64,000 nt of DNA, from NCBI GenBank assembly GCA_964057225.1, contig OZ059900.1:13221638-13285637 (forward strand). The letters run 5' to 3'. Below the pieces are notes generated by a model, which was given only the letters and a program-made list of their open reading frames with translations, had not been told where the DNA came from and ran no database searches. Made by a program: the position numbers and the translations under genes. The stretch is from Auanema rhodensis. Lineage: Eukaryota; Nematoda; Chromadorea; Rhabditida; Rhabditidae. Shown here piece after piece: positions 11,611 through 24,646 of the stretch. Numbering within the stretch: position 1 is the first letter of the stretch; every line of letters begins with the position of its first letter.

Positions 11611-13206
11611 GTTCATAAGTTTCCTGAATAGATTTGGTTTAATTACCCAAGTTAGAGATAGTATCTCAATCTAACCAGAGAACTTCTGAGTTGGAAATAC
11701 ATTTTGGAAAGCACACCATGAGTGTGCAATATTGAAAACTGTCTGTCTAGGTATGATTATATGACCCTATAGATGCCAAAACAAAACAAATTTGAATATG
11801 AACATGACGCGTCTTTTACATTATAGTTTGACTTGTTAAAGCTTTGTATAGCTTTGTACCCTGATCACATATACGGCGATAGGCTAGAACAGTTCATAAG
11901 TTTCCTGAATAGATTTGGTTTAATAACCCAAGTTAGAGGTAGTATCTCAATCTAACCAGAGAACTTCTGAGTTGGAAATACATTTTGGAAAGCACACCAT
12001 GAGTGTGCAATATTGAAAACTGTCTGTCTTAGTATGATTATATCACACTATAGATGCCAAAGCAAAACAAATTTGAATATGAACATGACGCGTCTTTTAC
12101 ATTATAGTTTGACCGGATAAAGCTTTGTATAGCTTTGTACACTGATCACATATACGGCGATAGGCTAGAACAGTTCATAAGTTTCCTGAATAGATTTGGT
12201 ATAATTACCCAAGTTAGAGGTAGTATCTCAATCTAACCAGAGAACTTCTGAGTTGGAAATACATTTTGGAAAGCACACCACGAGTGTGCAATATTGAAAA
12301 CTGTCTGTCTTAGTATGATTATATGACACTATAGATGATTAAGCAATATGAATTTGATCATGAACATGACGCGTCTTTTACATTATAGTTTGACCGGATA
12401 AAGCTTTGCATAGCTTTGTACACTGATCACATATACGGCGATAGGCTAGAACAGTTCATAAGTTTCCTGAATAGATTTGGTTTAATTACCCAAGTTAGAG
12501 GTAGTATCTCAATCTAACCAGAGAACTTCTGAGTTGGAAATACATTTTGGAAAGCACACCACGAGTGTGCAATATTGAAAACTGTCTGTCTTAGTATGAT
12601 TATATAACACTACAGATGCTAAAGCAAAATGAATTTGAATATGAACATGACGCGTCTTTTACATTATAGTTTGACAGGATAAAGCTTTGTATAGCTTTGT
12701 ATAGCTTTGTACACTGATCACATATACGGCGATAGGCTAGAACAGTTCAAAAGTTTCCTGAATAGATTTGGTTTAATTACCCAAGTTAGAGGTAGTATCT
12801 CAATCTAACCAGAGAACTTCTGAGTTGGAAATACATTTTGGAAAGCACACCACGAGTGTGCAATATTGAAAACTGTCTGTCTTAGTATGATTATATGACA
12901 CTATAGATGATTAAGCAATATGAATTTGATCATGAACATGACGCGTCTTTTACATTATAGTTTGACCGGATAAAGCTTTGTATAGTTTTGTATAGCTTTG
13001 TACACTGATCACATATACGGCGATAGGCTAGAACAGTTCATAAGTTTCCTGAATAGATTTGGTTTAATTACCCAAGTTAGAGGTAGTATCTCAATCTAAC
13101 CAGAGAACTTCTGAGTTGGAAATACATTTTGGAAAGCACACCATGAGTGTGCAATATTGAAAACTGTCTGTCTTAATATGATTATATGACACTATAGATG
13201 CCAAAG

Positions 13207-13497
13207 CAAAACAAATTTGAATATGAACATGACGCGTCTTTTACATTATAGTTTCACCGGATAAAGCTTTGTATAGTTTTGTATAACTTTGTACACTGAT
13301 CACATATACGGCGATAGGCTAGAACAGTTCATAAGTTTCCTGAATAGATTTGGTATAATTACCCAAGTTAGAGGTAGTATCTCAATCTAACCAGAGAACT
13401 TCTGAGTTGGAAATACATTTTGGAAAGCACACCATGAGTGTGCAATATTGAAAACTGTCTGTCTTAGTATGATTATATCACACTATACATGCCAAAG
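13207..13497 (+). repeat. Chimeric monomer M47
   Basis: The 5' part (TTTCACCGG, GTTTTG and AACTTTG decamers) matches monomers 8330 and 9203. The 3' part (GGTATAATT, TCACAC, TATACATGCC) matches monomers 2279 and 5450. The switch lies between about monomer position 90 and 137. This is best explained by crossover or conversion between two subtypes. Confidence 0.8.
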
Positions 13498-16400
13498 CAA
13501 AACAAATTTGAATATGAACATGACGCGTCTTTTACATTATAGTTTGACCGGATAAAGCTTTGTATAGCTTTGTACACTGATCACATATTCGGCGATAGGC
13601 TAGAACAGTTCATAAGTTTCCTGAATAGATTTGGTTTAATTACCCAAGTTAGAGGTAGTATCTCTATCTAACCAGAGAACTTCTGAGTTGGAAATACATT
13701 TTGGAAAGCACACCATGAGTGTGCAATATTGAAAACTGTCTGTCTTAGTATGATTATATGACACTATAGATGCCAAAGCAATACGAATTTGAATATGAAC
13801 ATGACGCGTCTTTTACATTATAGTTTGACCGGATAAAGCTTTGTATAGCTTTGTACACTGATCACATATTCGGCGATAGGCTAGAACAGTTCATAAGTTT
13901 CCTGAATAGATTTGGTTTCATTACCCAAGTTAGAGGTAGTATCTCTATCTAACCAAAGAACTTCTGAGTTGGGAATACATTTTGGAAAGCACACCATGAG
14001 TGTGCAATATTGAAAACTGTCTGTCTTAGTATGATTATATGACACTATAGATGCCAAAGCGAAACAATTTTGAATATGAACATGACGCGTCTTTTACATT
14101 ATAGTTTGACCGGATAAAGCTTTGTATAGCTTTGTATAGCTTTGTACACTGATCACATATTCGGCGATAGGCTAGAACAGTTCATAAGTTTCCTGAATAG
14201 ATTTGGTTTAATTACCCAAGTTAGAGGTAGTATCTCTATCTAACCAGAGAACTTCTGAGTTGGAAATACATTTTGGAAAGCACACCATGAGTGTGCAATA
14301 TTGAAAACTGTCTGTCTTAGTATGATTATATGACACTATAGATGCCAAAGCGAAACAATTTTGAATATGAACATGACGCGTCTTTTACATTATAGTTTGA
14401 CCGGATAAAGCTTTGTATAGCTTTGTATAGCTTTGTACACTGATCACATATTCGGCGATAGGCTAGAACAGTTCATAAGTTTCCTGAATAGATTTGGTTT
14501 AATTACCCAAGTTAGAGGTAGTATCTCTATCTAACCAGAGAACTTCTGAGTTGGAAATACATTTTGGAAAGCACACCATGAGTGTGCAATATTGAAAACT
14601 GTCTGTCTTAGTATGATTATATGACACTATAGATGCCAAAGCAATACGAATTTGAATATGAACATGACGCGTCTTTTACATTATAGTTTGACCGGATAAA
14701 GCTTTGTATAGCTTTGTATAGCTTTGTACACTGATCACATATTCGGCGATAGGCTAGAACAGTTCATAAGTTTCCTGAATAGATTTGGTTTAATTACCCA
14801 AGTTAGAGGTAGTATCTCTATCTAACCAGAGAACTTCTGAGTTGGAAATACATTTTGGAAAGCACACCATGAGTGTGCAATATTGAAAACTGTCTGTCTT
14901 AGTATGATTATATGACACTATAGATGCCAAAGCGAAACAATTTTGAATATGAACATGACGCGTCTTTTACATTATAGTTTGACCGGATAAAGCTTTGTAT
15001 AGCTTTGTATAGCTTTGTACACTGATCACATATTCGGCGATAGGCTAGAACAGTTCATAAGTTTCCTGAATAGATTTGGTTTAATTACCCAAGTTAGAGG
15101 TAGTATCTCTATCTAACCAGAGAACTTCTGAGTTGGAAATACATTTTGGAAAGCACACCATGAGTGTGCAATATTGAAAACTGTCTGTCTTAGTATGATT
15201 ATATGACACTATAGATGCCAAAGCAATACGAATTTGAATATGAACATGACGCGTCTTTTACATTATAGTTTGACCGGATAAAGCTTTGTATAGCTTTGTA
15301 TAGCTTTGTACACTGATCACATATTCGGCGATAGGCTAGAACAGTTCATAAGTTTCCTGAATAGATTTGGTTTAATTACCCAAGTTAGAGGTAGTATCTC
15401 TATCTAACCAGAGAACTTCTGAGTTGGAAATACATTTTGGAAAGCACACCATGAGTGTGCAATATTGAAAACTGTCTGTCTTAGTATGATTATATGACAC
15501 TATAGATGCCAAAGCGAAACAATTTTGAATATGAACATGACGCGTCTTTTACATTATAGTTTGACCGGATAAAGCTTTGTATAGCTTTGTACACTGATCA
15601 CATATTCGGCGATAGGCTAGAACAGTTCATAAGTTTCCTGAATAGATTTGGTTTCATTACCCAAGTTAGAGGTAGTATCTCTATCTAACCAGAGAACTTC
15701 TGAGTTGGAAATACATTTTGGAAAGCACACCATGAGTGTGCAATATTGAAAACTGTCTGTCTTAGTATGATTATATGACACTATAGATGCCAAAGCGAAA
15801 CAATTTTGAATATGAACATGACGCGTCTTTTACATTATAGTTTGACCGGATAAAGCTTTGTATAGCTTTGTATAGCTTTGTACACTGATCACATATTCGG
15901 CGATAGGCTAGAACAGTTCATAAGTTTCCTGAATAGATTTGGTTTAATTACCCAAGTTAGAGGTAGTATCTCTATCTAACCAGAGAACTTCTGAGTTGGA
16001 AATACATTTTGGAAAGCACACCATGAGTGTGCAATATTGAAAACTGTCTGTCTTAGTATGATTATATGACACTATAGATGCCAAAGCAATACGAATTTGA
16101 ATATGAACATGACGCGTCTTTTACATTATAGTTTGACCGGATAAAGCTTTGTATAGCTTTGTATAGCTTTGTACACTGATCACATATTCGGCGATAGGCT
16201 AGAACAGTTCATAAGTTTCCTGAATAGATTTGGTTTAATTACCCAAGTTAGAGGTAGTATCTCTATCTAACCAGAGAACTTCTGAGTTGGAAATACATTT
16301 TGGAAAGCACACCATGAGTGTGCAATATTGAAAACTGTCTGTCTTAGTATGATTATATGACACTATAGATGCCAAAGCGAAACAATTTTGAATATGAACA

Positions 16401-16949
16401 TGACGCGTCTTTTACATTATAGTTTGACCGGATAAAGCTTTGTATAGCTTTGTATAGCTTTGTACACTGATCACATATTCGGCGATAGGCTAGAACAGTT
16501 CATAAGTTTCCTGAATAGATTTGGTTTAATTACCCAAGTTAGAGGTAGTATCTCTATCTAACCAGAGAACTTCTGAGTTGGAAATACATTTTGGAAAGCA
16601 CACCATGAGTGTGCAATATTGAAAACTGTCTGTCTTAGTATGATTATATGACACTATAGATGCCAAAGCAATACGAATTTGAATATGAACATGACGCGTC
16701 TTTTACATTATAGTTTGACCGGATAAAGCTTTGTATAGCTTTGTACACTGATCACATATTCGGCGATAGGCTAGAACAGTTCATAAGTTTCCTGAATAGA
16801 TTTGGTTTAATTACCCAAGTTAGAGGTAGTATCTCTATCTAACCAGAGAACTTCTGAGTTGGAAATACATTTTGGAAAGCACACCATGAGTGTGCAATAT
16901 TGAAAACTGTCTGTCTTAGTATGATTATATGACACTATAGATGCCAAAG
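13498..16949 (+). repeat. ATTCGG/TCTCTATCT block with alternating CAATAC and CGAAAC heads
   Basis: Monomer starts: 13498, 13779, 14060, 14351, 14642, 14933, 15224, 15515, 15796, 16087, 16378, 16669. All carry ATTCGG and TCTCTATCT. From 14351 the head alternates CGAAACAATTTTG and CAATACGAATTTG, a dimeric HOR of 582 bp when both units are long. The unit at 15515 (short, GGTTTCATT) breaks the alternation, so two CGAAAC heads are adjacent (15515, 15796). The first three monomers match 9785-10637, offset by 3713 bp; 13779 adds TTGGGAATAC. Confidence 0.9.
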
Positions 16950-17822
16950 CAAAACAAATTTGAATATGAACATGACGCGTCTTTTACATTATAGTTTCAC
17001 CGGATAAAGCTTTGTATAGTTTTTTATAGCTTTGTACACTGATCACATATACGGCGATAGGCTAGAACAGTTCATAAGTTTCCTGAATAGATTTGGTTTA
17101 ATTACCCAAGTTAGAGGTAGTATCTCTATCTAACCAGAGAACTTCTGAGTTGGAAATACATTTTGGAAAGCACACCATGAGTGTGCAATATTGAAAACTG
17201 TCTGTCTTAGTATGATTATATGACACTATAGATGCCAAAGCAAAACAAATTTGAATATGAACATGACGCGTCTTTTACATTATAGTTTGACCGGATAAAG
17301 CTTTGTATAGCTTTGTATAGCTTTGTACACTGATCACATATTCGGCGATAGGCTAGAACAGTTCATAAGTTTCCTGAATAGATTTGGTTTAATTACCCAA
17401 GTTAGAGGTAGTATCTCTATCTAACCAGAGAACTTCTGAGTTGGAAATACATTTTGGAAAGCACACCATGAGTGTGCAATATTGAAAACTGTCTGTCTTA
17501 GTATGATTATATGACACTATAGATGCCAAAGCAAAACAAATTTGAATATGAACATGACGCGTCTTTTACATTATAGTTTCACCGGATAAAGCTTTGTATA
17601 GTTTTTTATAGCTTTGTACACTGATCACATATACGGCGATAGGCTAGAACAGTTCATAAGTTTCCTGAATAGATTTGGTTTAATTACCCAAGTTAGAGGT
17701 AGTATCTCAATCTAACCAGAGAACTTCTGAGTTGGAAATACATTTTGGAAAGCACACCATGAGTGTGCAATATTGAAAACTGTCTGTCTTAGTATGATTA
17801 TATGACACTATAGATGATTAAG
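16950..17822 (+). repeat. Block M60-M62 with TTTCACCGG and a GTTTTTTAT decamer
   Basis: Monomer starts: 16950, 17241, 17532, all 291 bp. The outer two share TTTCACCGG and a decamer mutated to AGTTTTTTAT, while the middle one is an ATTCGG/TCTCT monomer. This gives a 582 bp dimer step. 16950 keeps TCTCTATCT and 17532 has the common TCTCAATCT. Confidence 0.9.
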
Positions 17823-18492
17823 CAATATGAATTTGATCATGAACATGACGCGTCTTTTACATTATAGTTTGGCAGGATAAACCTTTGTATAGCTTTGTAT
17901 AGCTTTGTACACTGATCACATATACGGCCATAGGCTAGAACAGTTTATAAGTTTCCTGAATAGATTTGGTTTAATTACCCAAGTTAGAGGTAGTATCTCA
18001 ATCTAAGCAGAGAACTTCTGAGTTGGAAATACATTTTGGAAAGCACACCACGAGTGTGCAATATTGAAAACTGTCTGTCTTAGTATGATTATATGACACT
18101 ATAGATGCCAAAGCAAAACAAATTTGAATATGAACATGACGCGTCTTTTACATTATAGTTTGACCGGATAAAGCTTTGCATAGCTTTGTACACTGATCAC
18201 ATATACGGCGATAGGCTAGAACAGTTCATAAGTTTCCTGAATAGATTTGGTTTAATTACCCAAGTTAGAGGTAGTATCTCAATCTAACCAGAGAACTTCT
18301 GAGTTGGAAATACATTTTGGAAAGCACACCACGAGTGTGCAATATTGAAAACTGTCTGTCTTAGTATGATTATATGACACTATAGATGCCAAAGCAAAAC
18401 AAATTTGAATATGAACATGACGCGTCTTTTACATTATAGTTTGACCGGATAAAGCTTTGTATAGCTTTGTACACTGATCACATATTCGGCGA

Positions 18493-18504
18493 TATTCTAG
18501 AATA
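18493..18504. other. 12-bp palindrome TATTCTAGAATA, second copy
   Basis: Same subtype as at 11599, in monomer 18395, directly after a GCAT-decamer monomer. Confidence 0.85.
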
Positions 18505-19829
18505 GTTCATAAGTTTCCTGAATAGATTTGGTTTAATTACCCAAGTTAGAGATAGTATCTCAATCTAACCAGAGAACTTCTGAGTTGGAAATACATTTTG
18601 GAAAGCACACCATGAGTGTGCAATATTGAAAACTGTCTGTCTAGGTATGATTATATGACCCTATAGATGCCAAAGCAAAACAAATTTGAATATGAACATG
18701 ACGCGTCTTTTACATTATAGTTTGACCGGATAAAGCTTTGTATAGCTTTGTATAGCTTTGCACACTGATCACATATACGGCGATAGGCTAGAACAGTTCA
18801 TAAGTTTCCTGAATAGATTTGGTTTAATTACCCAAGTTAAAGGTAGTATCTCAATCTAACCAGAGAACTTCTGAGTTGGAAATACATTTTGGAAAGCACA
18901 CCACGAGTGTGCAATATTGAAAACTGTCTGTCTTAGTATGATTATATGACACTATAGATGCCAAAGCAAAACAAATTTGAATATGAACATGAAGCGTCTT
19001 TTACATTATAGTTTGACCGGATAAAGCTTTGTATAGCTTTGTATAGCTTTGTACACTGATCACATATACGGCGATAGGCTAGAACAGTTCATAAGTTTCC
19101 TGAATAGATTTGGTTTAATTACCCAAGTTAAAGGTAGTATCTCAATCTAACCAGAGAACTTCTGAGTTGGAAATACATTTTGGAAAGCACACCACGAGTG
19201 TGCAATATTGAAAACTGTCTGTCTAGGTATGATTATATGACCCTATAGATGCCAAAGCAAAACAAATTTGAATATGAACATGACGCGTCTTTTACATTAT
19301 AGTTTGACCGGATAAAGCTTTGTATAGCTTTGTATAGCTTTGTACACTGATCACATATACGGCGATAGGCTAGAACAGTTCATAAGTTTCCTGAATAGAT
19401 TTGGTTTAATTACCCAAGTTAGAGGTAGTATCTCAATCTAACCAGAGAACTTCTGAGTTGGAAATACATTTTGGAAAGCACATCATGAGTGTGCAATATT
19501 GAAAACTGTCTGTCTTAGTATGATTATATGACACTATAGATGCCAAAGCAAAACAAATTTGAATATGAACATGACGCGTCTTTTACATTATAGTTTGACC
19601 GGATAAAGCTTTGTATAGCTTTGTACACTGATCACATATTCGGCGATAGGCTAGAACAGTTCATAAGTTTCCTGAATAGATTTGGTTTAATTACCCAAGT
19701 TAGAGGTAGTATCTCAATCTAACCAGAGAACTTCTGAGTTGGAAATACATTTTGGAAAGCACACCATGAGTGTGCAATATTGAAAACTGTCTGTCTTAGT
19801 ATGATTATATGACACTATAGATGCCAAAA

Positions 19830-20110
19830 CAAAACAAATTTGAATATGAACATGACGCGTCTTTTACATTATAGTTTGACTTGTTAAAGCTTTGTATAGC
19901 TTTGTACCCTGATCACATATACGGCGATAGGCTAGAACAGTTTATAAGTTTCCTGAATAGATTTGGTTTAATTACCCAAGTTAGAGGTAGTATCTCAATC
20001 TAAGCAGAGAACTTCTGAGTTGGAAATACATTTTGGAAAGCACACCACGAGTGTGCAATATTGAAAACTGTCTGTCTTAGTATGATTATATGACACTATA
20101 GATGCCAAAG
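19830..20110 (+). repeat. Chimeric monomer M70
   Basis: The 5' part has GACTTGTTAAAG and TACCCTG, as in 21536 and 21817. The 3' part has TTTATAAG, CTAAGCAG and CACGAG, otherwise seen together only in M63 (17823). Both M63 and M70 are followed by the same GCAT then TATTCTAGAATA pair. This places a crossover between monomer positions of about 80 and 113, and explains how the 18114 and 20111 units came to be adjacent copies. Confidence 0.82.
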
Positions 20111-22378
20111 CAAAACAAATTTGAATATGAACATGACGCGTCTTTTACATTATAGTTTGACCGGATAAAGCTTTGCATAGCTTTGTACACTGATCACATA
20201 TACGGCGATAGGCTAGAACAGTTCATAAGTTTCCTGAATAGATTTGGTTTAATTACCCAAGTTAGAGGTAGTATCTCAATCTAACCAGAGAACTTCTGAG
20301 TTGGAAATACATTTTGGAAAGCACACCACGAGTGTGCAATATTGAAAACTGTCTGTCTTAGTATGATTATATGACACTATAGATGCCAAAGCAAAACAAA
20401 TTTGAATATGAACATGACGCGTCTTTTACATTATAGTTTGACCGGATAAAGCTTTGTATAGCTTTGTACACTGATCACATATTCGGCGATATTCTAGAAT
20501 AGTTCATAAGTTTCCTGAATAGATTTGGTTTAATTACCCAAGTTAGAGATAGTATCTCAATCTAACCAGAGAACTTCTGAGTTGGAAATACATTTTGGAA
20601 AGCACACCATGAGTGTGCAATATTGAAAACTGTCTGTCTAGGTATGATTATATGACCCTATAGATGCCAAAGCAAAACAAATTTGAATATGAACATGACG
20701 CGTCTTTTACATTATAGTTTGACCGGATAAAGCTTTGTATAGCTTTGTATAGCTTTGCACACTGATCACATATACGGCGATAGGCTAGAACAGTTCATAA
20801 GTTTCCTGAATAGATTTGGTTTAATTACCCAAGTTAAAGGTAGTATCTCAATCTAACCAGAGAACTTCTGAGTTGGAAATACATTTTGGAAAGCACACCA
20901 CGAGTGTGCAATATTGAAAACTGTCTGTCTTAGTATGATTATATAACACTATAGATGCCAAAGCAAAACAAATTTGAATATGAACATGACGCGTCTTTTA
21001 CATTATAGTTTGACCGGATAAAGCTTTGTATAGCTTTGTATAGCTTTGTACACTGATCACATATACGGCGATAGGCTAGAACAGTTCATAAGTTTCCTGA
21101 ATAGATTTGGTTTAATTACCCAAGTTAGAGGTAGTATCTCAATCTAACCAGAGAACTTCTGAGTTGGAAATACATTTTGGAAAGCACATCATGAGTGTGC
21201 AATATTGAAAACTGTCTGTCTTAGTATGATTATATGACACTATAGATGCCAAAGCAAAACAAATTTGAATATGAACATGACGCGTCTTTTACATTATAGT
21301 TTGACCGGATAAAGCTTTGTATAGCTTTGTACACTGATCACATATTCGGCGATAGGCTAGAACAGTTCATAAGTTTCCTGAATAGATTTGGTTTAATTAC
21401 CCAAGTTAGAGGTAGTATCTCAATCTAACCAGAGAACTTCTGAGTTGGAAATACATTTTGGAAAGCACACCATGAGTGTGCAATATTGAAAACTGTCTGT
21501 CTTAGTATGATTATATGACACTATAGATGCCAAAACAAAACAAATTTGAATATGAACATGACGCGTCTTTTACATTATAGTTTGACTTGTTAAAGCTTTG
21601 TATAGCTTTGTACCCTGATCACATATACGGCGATAGGCTAGAACAATTCATAAGTTTCCTGAATAGATTTGGTTTAATTACCCAAGTTAGAGGTAGTATC
21701 TCAATCTAACCAGAGAACTTCTGAGTTGGAAATACATTTTGGAAAGCACACCACGAGTGTGCAATATTGAAAACTGTCTGTCTTAGTATGATTATATAAC
21801 ACTATAGATGCCAAAACAAAACAAATTTGAATATGAACATGACGCGTCTTTTACATTATAGTTTGACTTGTTAAAGCTTTGTATAGCTTTGTACCCTGAT
21901 CACATATACGGCGATAGGCTAGAACAGTTCATAAGTTTCCTGAATAGATTTGGTTTAATTACCCAAGTTAGAGGTAGTATCTCAATCTAACCAGAGAACT
22001 TCTGAGTTGGAAATACATTTTGGAAAGCACACCACGAGTGTGCAATATTGAAAACTGTCTGTCTTAGTATGATTATATAACACTATAGATGCCAAAACAA
22101 AACAAATTTGAATATGAACATGACGCGTCTTTTACATTATAGTTTGACCGGATAAAGCTTTGTATAGCTTTGTACACTGATCACATATTCGGCGATAGGC
22201 TAGAACAGTTCATAAGTTTCCTGAATAGATTTGGTTTAATTACCCAAGTTAGAGGTAGTATCTCAATCTAACCAGAGAACTTCTGAGTTGGAAATACATT
22301 TTGGAAAGCACATCATGAGTGTGCAATATTGAAAACTGTCTGTCTTAGTATGATTATATGACACTATAGATGCCAAAG
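20111..22378 (+). repeat. 8-monomer higher-order repeat, copy 1 (2268 bp)
   Basis: Monomer starts: 20111, 20392, 20673, 20964, 21255, 21536, 21817, 22098; lengths S-S-L-L-S-S-S-S. Diagnostic order: GCAT decamer; TATTCTAGAATA with GACCCTATAG; TTTGCACACTG with TTAAAGG; CACATCATGAG; ATTCGG; GACTTGTTAAAG with AACAATTCAT; GACTTGTTAAAG; ATTCGG with CACATCATGAG. The next 2268 bp repeats the first seven positions. Confidence 0.93.
20490..20501. other. 12-bp palindrome TATTCTAGAATA, third copy
   Basis: In monomer 20392, position 2 of the 8-monomer HOR copy 1. Confidence 0.85.
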
Positions 22379-24646
22379 CAAAACAAATTTGAATATGAAC
22401 ATGACGCGTCTTTTACATTATAGTTTGACCGGATAAAGCTTTGCATAGCTTTGTACACTGATCACATATACGGCGATAGGCTAGAACAGTTCATAAGTTT
22501 CCTGAATAGATTTGGTTTAATTACCCAAGTTAGAGGTAGTATCTCAATCTAACCAGAGAACTTCTGAGTTGGAAATACATTTTGGAAAGCACACCACGAG
22601 TGTGCAATATTGAAAACTGTCTGTCTTAGTATGATTATATGACACTATAGATGCCAAAGCAAAACAAATTTGAATATGAACATGACGCGTCTTTTACATT
22701 ATAGTTTGACCGGATAAAGCTTTGTATAGCTTTGTACACTGATCACATATTCGGCGATATTCTAGAATAGTTCATAAGTTTCCTGAATAGATTTGGTTTA
22801 ATTACCCAAGTTAGAGATAGTATCTCAATCTAACCAGAGAACTTCTGAGTTGGAAATACATTTTGGAAAGCACACCATGAGTGTGCAATATTGAAAACTG
22901 TCTGTCTAGGTATGATTATATGACCCTATAGATGCCAAAGCAAAACAAATTTGAATATGAACATGACGCGTCTTTTACATTATAGTTTGACCGGATAAAG
23001 CTTTGTATAGCTTTGTATAGCTTTGCACACTGATCACATATACGGCGATAGGCTAGAACAGTTCATAAGTTTCCTGAATAGATTTGGTTTAATTACCCAA
23101 GTTAAAGGTAGTATCTCAATCTAACCAGAGAACTTCTGAGTTGGAAATACATTTTGGAAAGCACACCACGAGTGTGCAATATTGAAAACTGTCTGTCTTA
23201 GTATGATTATATAACACTATAGATGCCAAAGCAAAACAAATTTGAATATGAACATGACGCGTCTTTTACATTATAGTTTGACCGGATAAAGCTTTGTATA
23301 GCTTTGTATAGCTTTGTACACTGATCACATATACGGCGATAGGCTAGAACAGTTCATAAGTTTCCTGAATAGATTTGGTTTAATTACCCAAGTTAGAGGT
23401 AGTATCTCAATCTAACCAGAGAACTTCTGAGTTGGAAATACATTTTGGAAAGCACATCATGAGTGTGCAATATTGAAAACTGTCTGTCTTAGTATGATTA
23501 TATGACACTATAGATGCCAAAGCAAAACAAATTTGAATATGAACATGACGCGTCTTTTACATTATAGTTTGACCGGATAAAGCTTTGTATAGCTTTGTAC
23601 ACTGATCACATATTCGGCGATAGGCTAGAACAGTTCATAAGTTTCCTGAATAGATTTGGTTTAATTACCCAAGTTAGAGGTAGTATCTCAATCTAACCAG
23701 AGAACTTCTGAGTTGGAAATACATTTTGGAAAGCACACCATGAGTGTGCAATATTGAAAACTGTCTGTCTTAGTATGATTATATGACACTATAGATGCCA
23801 AAACAAAACAAATTTGAATATGAACATGACGCGTCTTTTACATTATAGTTTGACTTGTTAAAGCTTTGTATAGCTTTGTACCCTGATCACATATACGGCG
23901 ATAGGCTAGAACAATTCATAAGTTTCCTGAATAGATTTGGTTTAATTACCCAAGTTAGAGGTAGTATCTCAATCTAACCAGAGAACTTCTGAGTTGGAAA
24001 TACATTTTGGAAAGCACACCACGAGTGTGCAATATTGAAAACTGTCTGTCTTAGTATGATTATATAACACTATAGATGCCAAAACAAAACAAATTTGAAT
24101 ATGAACATGACGCGTCTTTTACATTATAGTTTGACTTGTTAAAGCTTTGTATAGCTTTGTACCCTGATCACATATACGGCGATAGGCTAGAACAGTTCAT
24201 AAGTTTCCTGAATAGATTTGGTTTAATTACCCAAGTTAGAGGTAGTATCTCAATCTAACCAGAGAACTTCTGAGTTGGAAATACATTTTGGAAAGCACAC
24301 CACGAGTGTGCAATATTGAAAACTGTCTGTCTTAGTATGATTATATAACACTATAGATGCCAAAACAAAACAAATTTGAATATGAACATGACGCGTCTTT
24401 TACATTATAGTTTGACTTGTTAAAGCTTTGTATAGCTTTGTACCCTGATCACATATACGGCGATAGGCTAGAACAGTTCATAAGTTTCCTGAATAGATTT
24501 GGTTTAATTACCCAAGTTAGAGGTAGTATCTCAATCTAACCAGAGAACTTCTGAGTTGGAAATACATTTTGGAAAGCACACCACGAGTGTGCAATATTGA
24601 AAACTGTCTGTCTTAGTATGATTATATAACACTATAGATGCCAAAA
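22379..24646 (+). repeat. 8-monomer higher-order repeat, copy 2 (2268 bp)
   Basis: Monomer starts: 22379, 22660, 22941, 23232, 23523, 23804, 24085, 24366. Positions 1-7 match copy 1, offset by 2268 bp, including the private AACAATTCAT (sixth monomer). Position 8 differs: it is a GACTTGTTAAAG monomer here and an ATTCGG/CACATCATGAG monomer in copy 1. The copy therefore grades into the short-monomer domain that follows. The pair 22941-23522 is the last long-type pair before 36736. Confidence 0.92.
22758..22769. other. 12-bp palindrome TATTCTAGAATA, fourth copy
   Basis: In monomer 22660, position 2 of the 8-monomer HOR copy 2. It is the last occurrence I saw in the window. Confidence 0.85.

Larger units (their letters stand above)
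10638..13497 (+). repeat. Mixed block M38-M47
   Basis: Monomer starts: 10638, 10929, 11220, 11501, 11782, 12063, 12344, 12625, 12916, 13207. Singletons in the first unit are GGCTAAAAC and TACCTAAG. Unit 11501 is the first TATTCTAGAATA subtype. Units 11782-12915 repeat the order of 563-1696. Units 12625-13206 repeat 7748-8329. The block therefore looks assembled from segments seen elsewhere in the window and has no complete local HOR. Confidence 0.85.
17823..20110 (+). repeat. M63 plus 7-monomer relative of the 8-mer HOR
   Basis: Monomer starts: 17823, 18114, 18395, 18676, 18967, 19258, 19549, 19830. M63 has private changes (TTTGGCAGG, ACCTTTG, GGCCATAGG, CTAAGCAG). From 18114 the order is GCAT decamer; TATTCTAGAATA with GTCTAGGTATG and GACCCTATAG; TTTGCACACTG with TTAAAGG; a hybrid (GAAGCGTC, TTAAAGG, GTCTAGGTATG, GACCC tail); CACATCATGAG; ATTCGG; then M70. 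The 1997 bp unit from 18114 to 20110 is a shorter, rearranged version of the 2268 bp HOR that follows. Confidence 0.88.
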
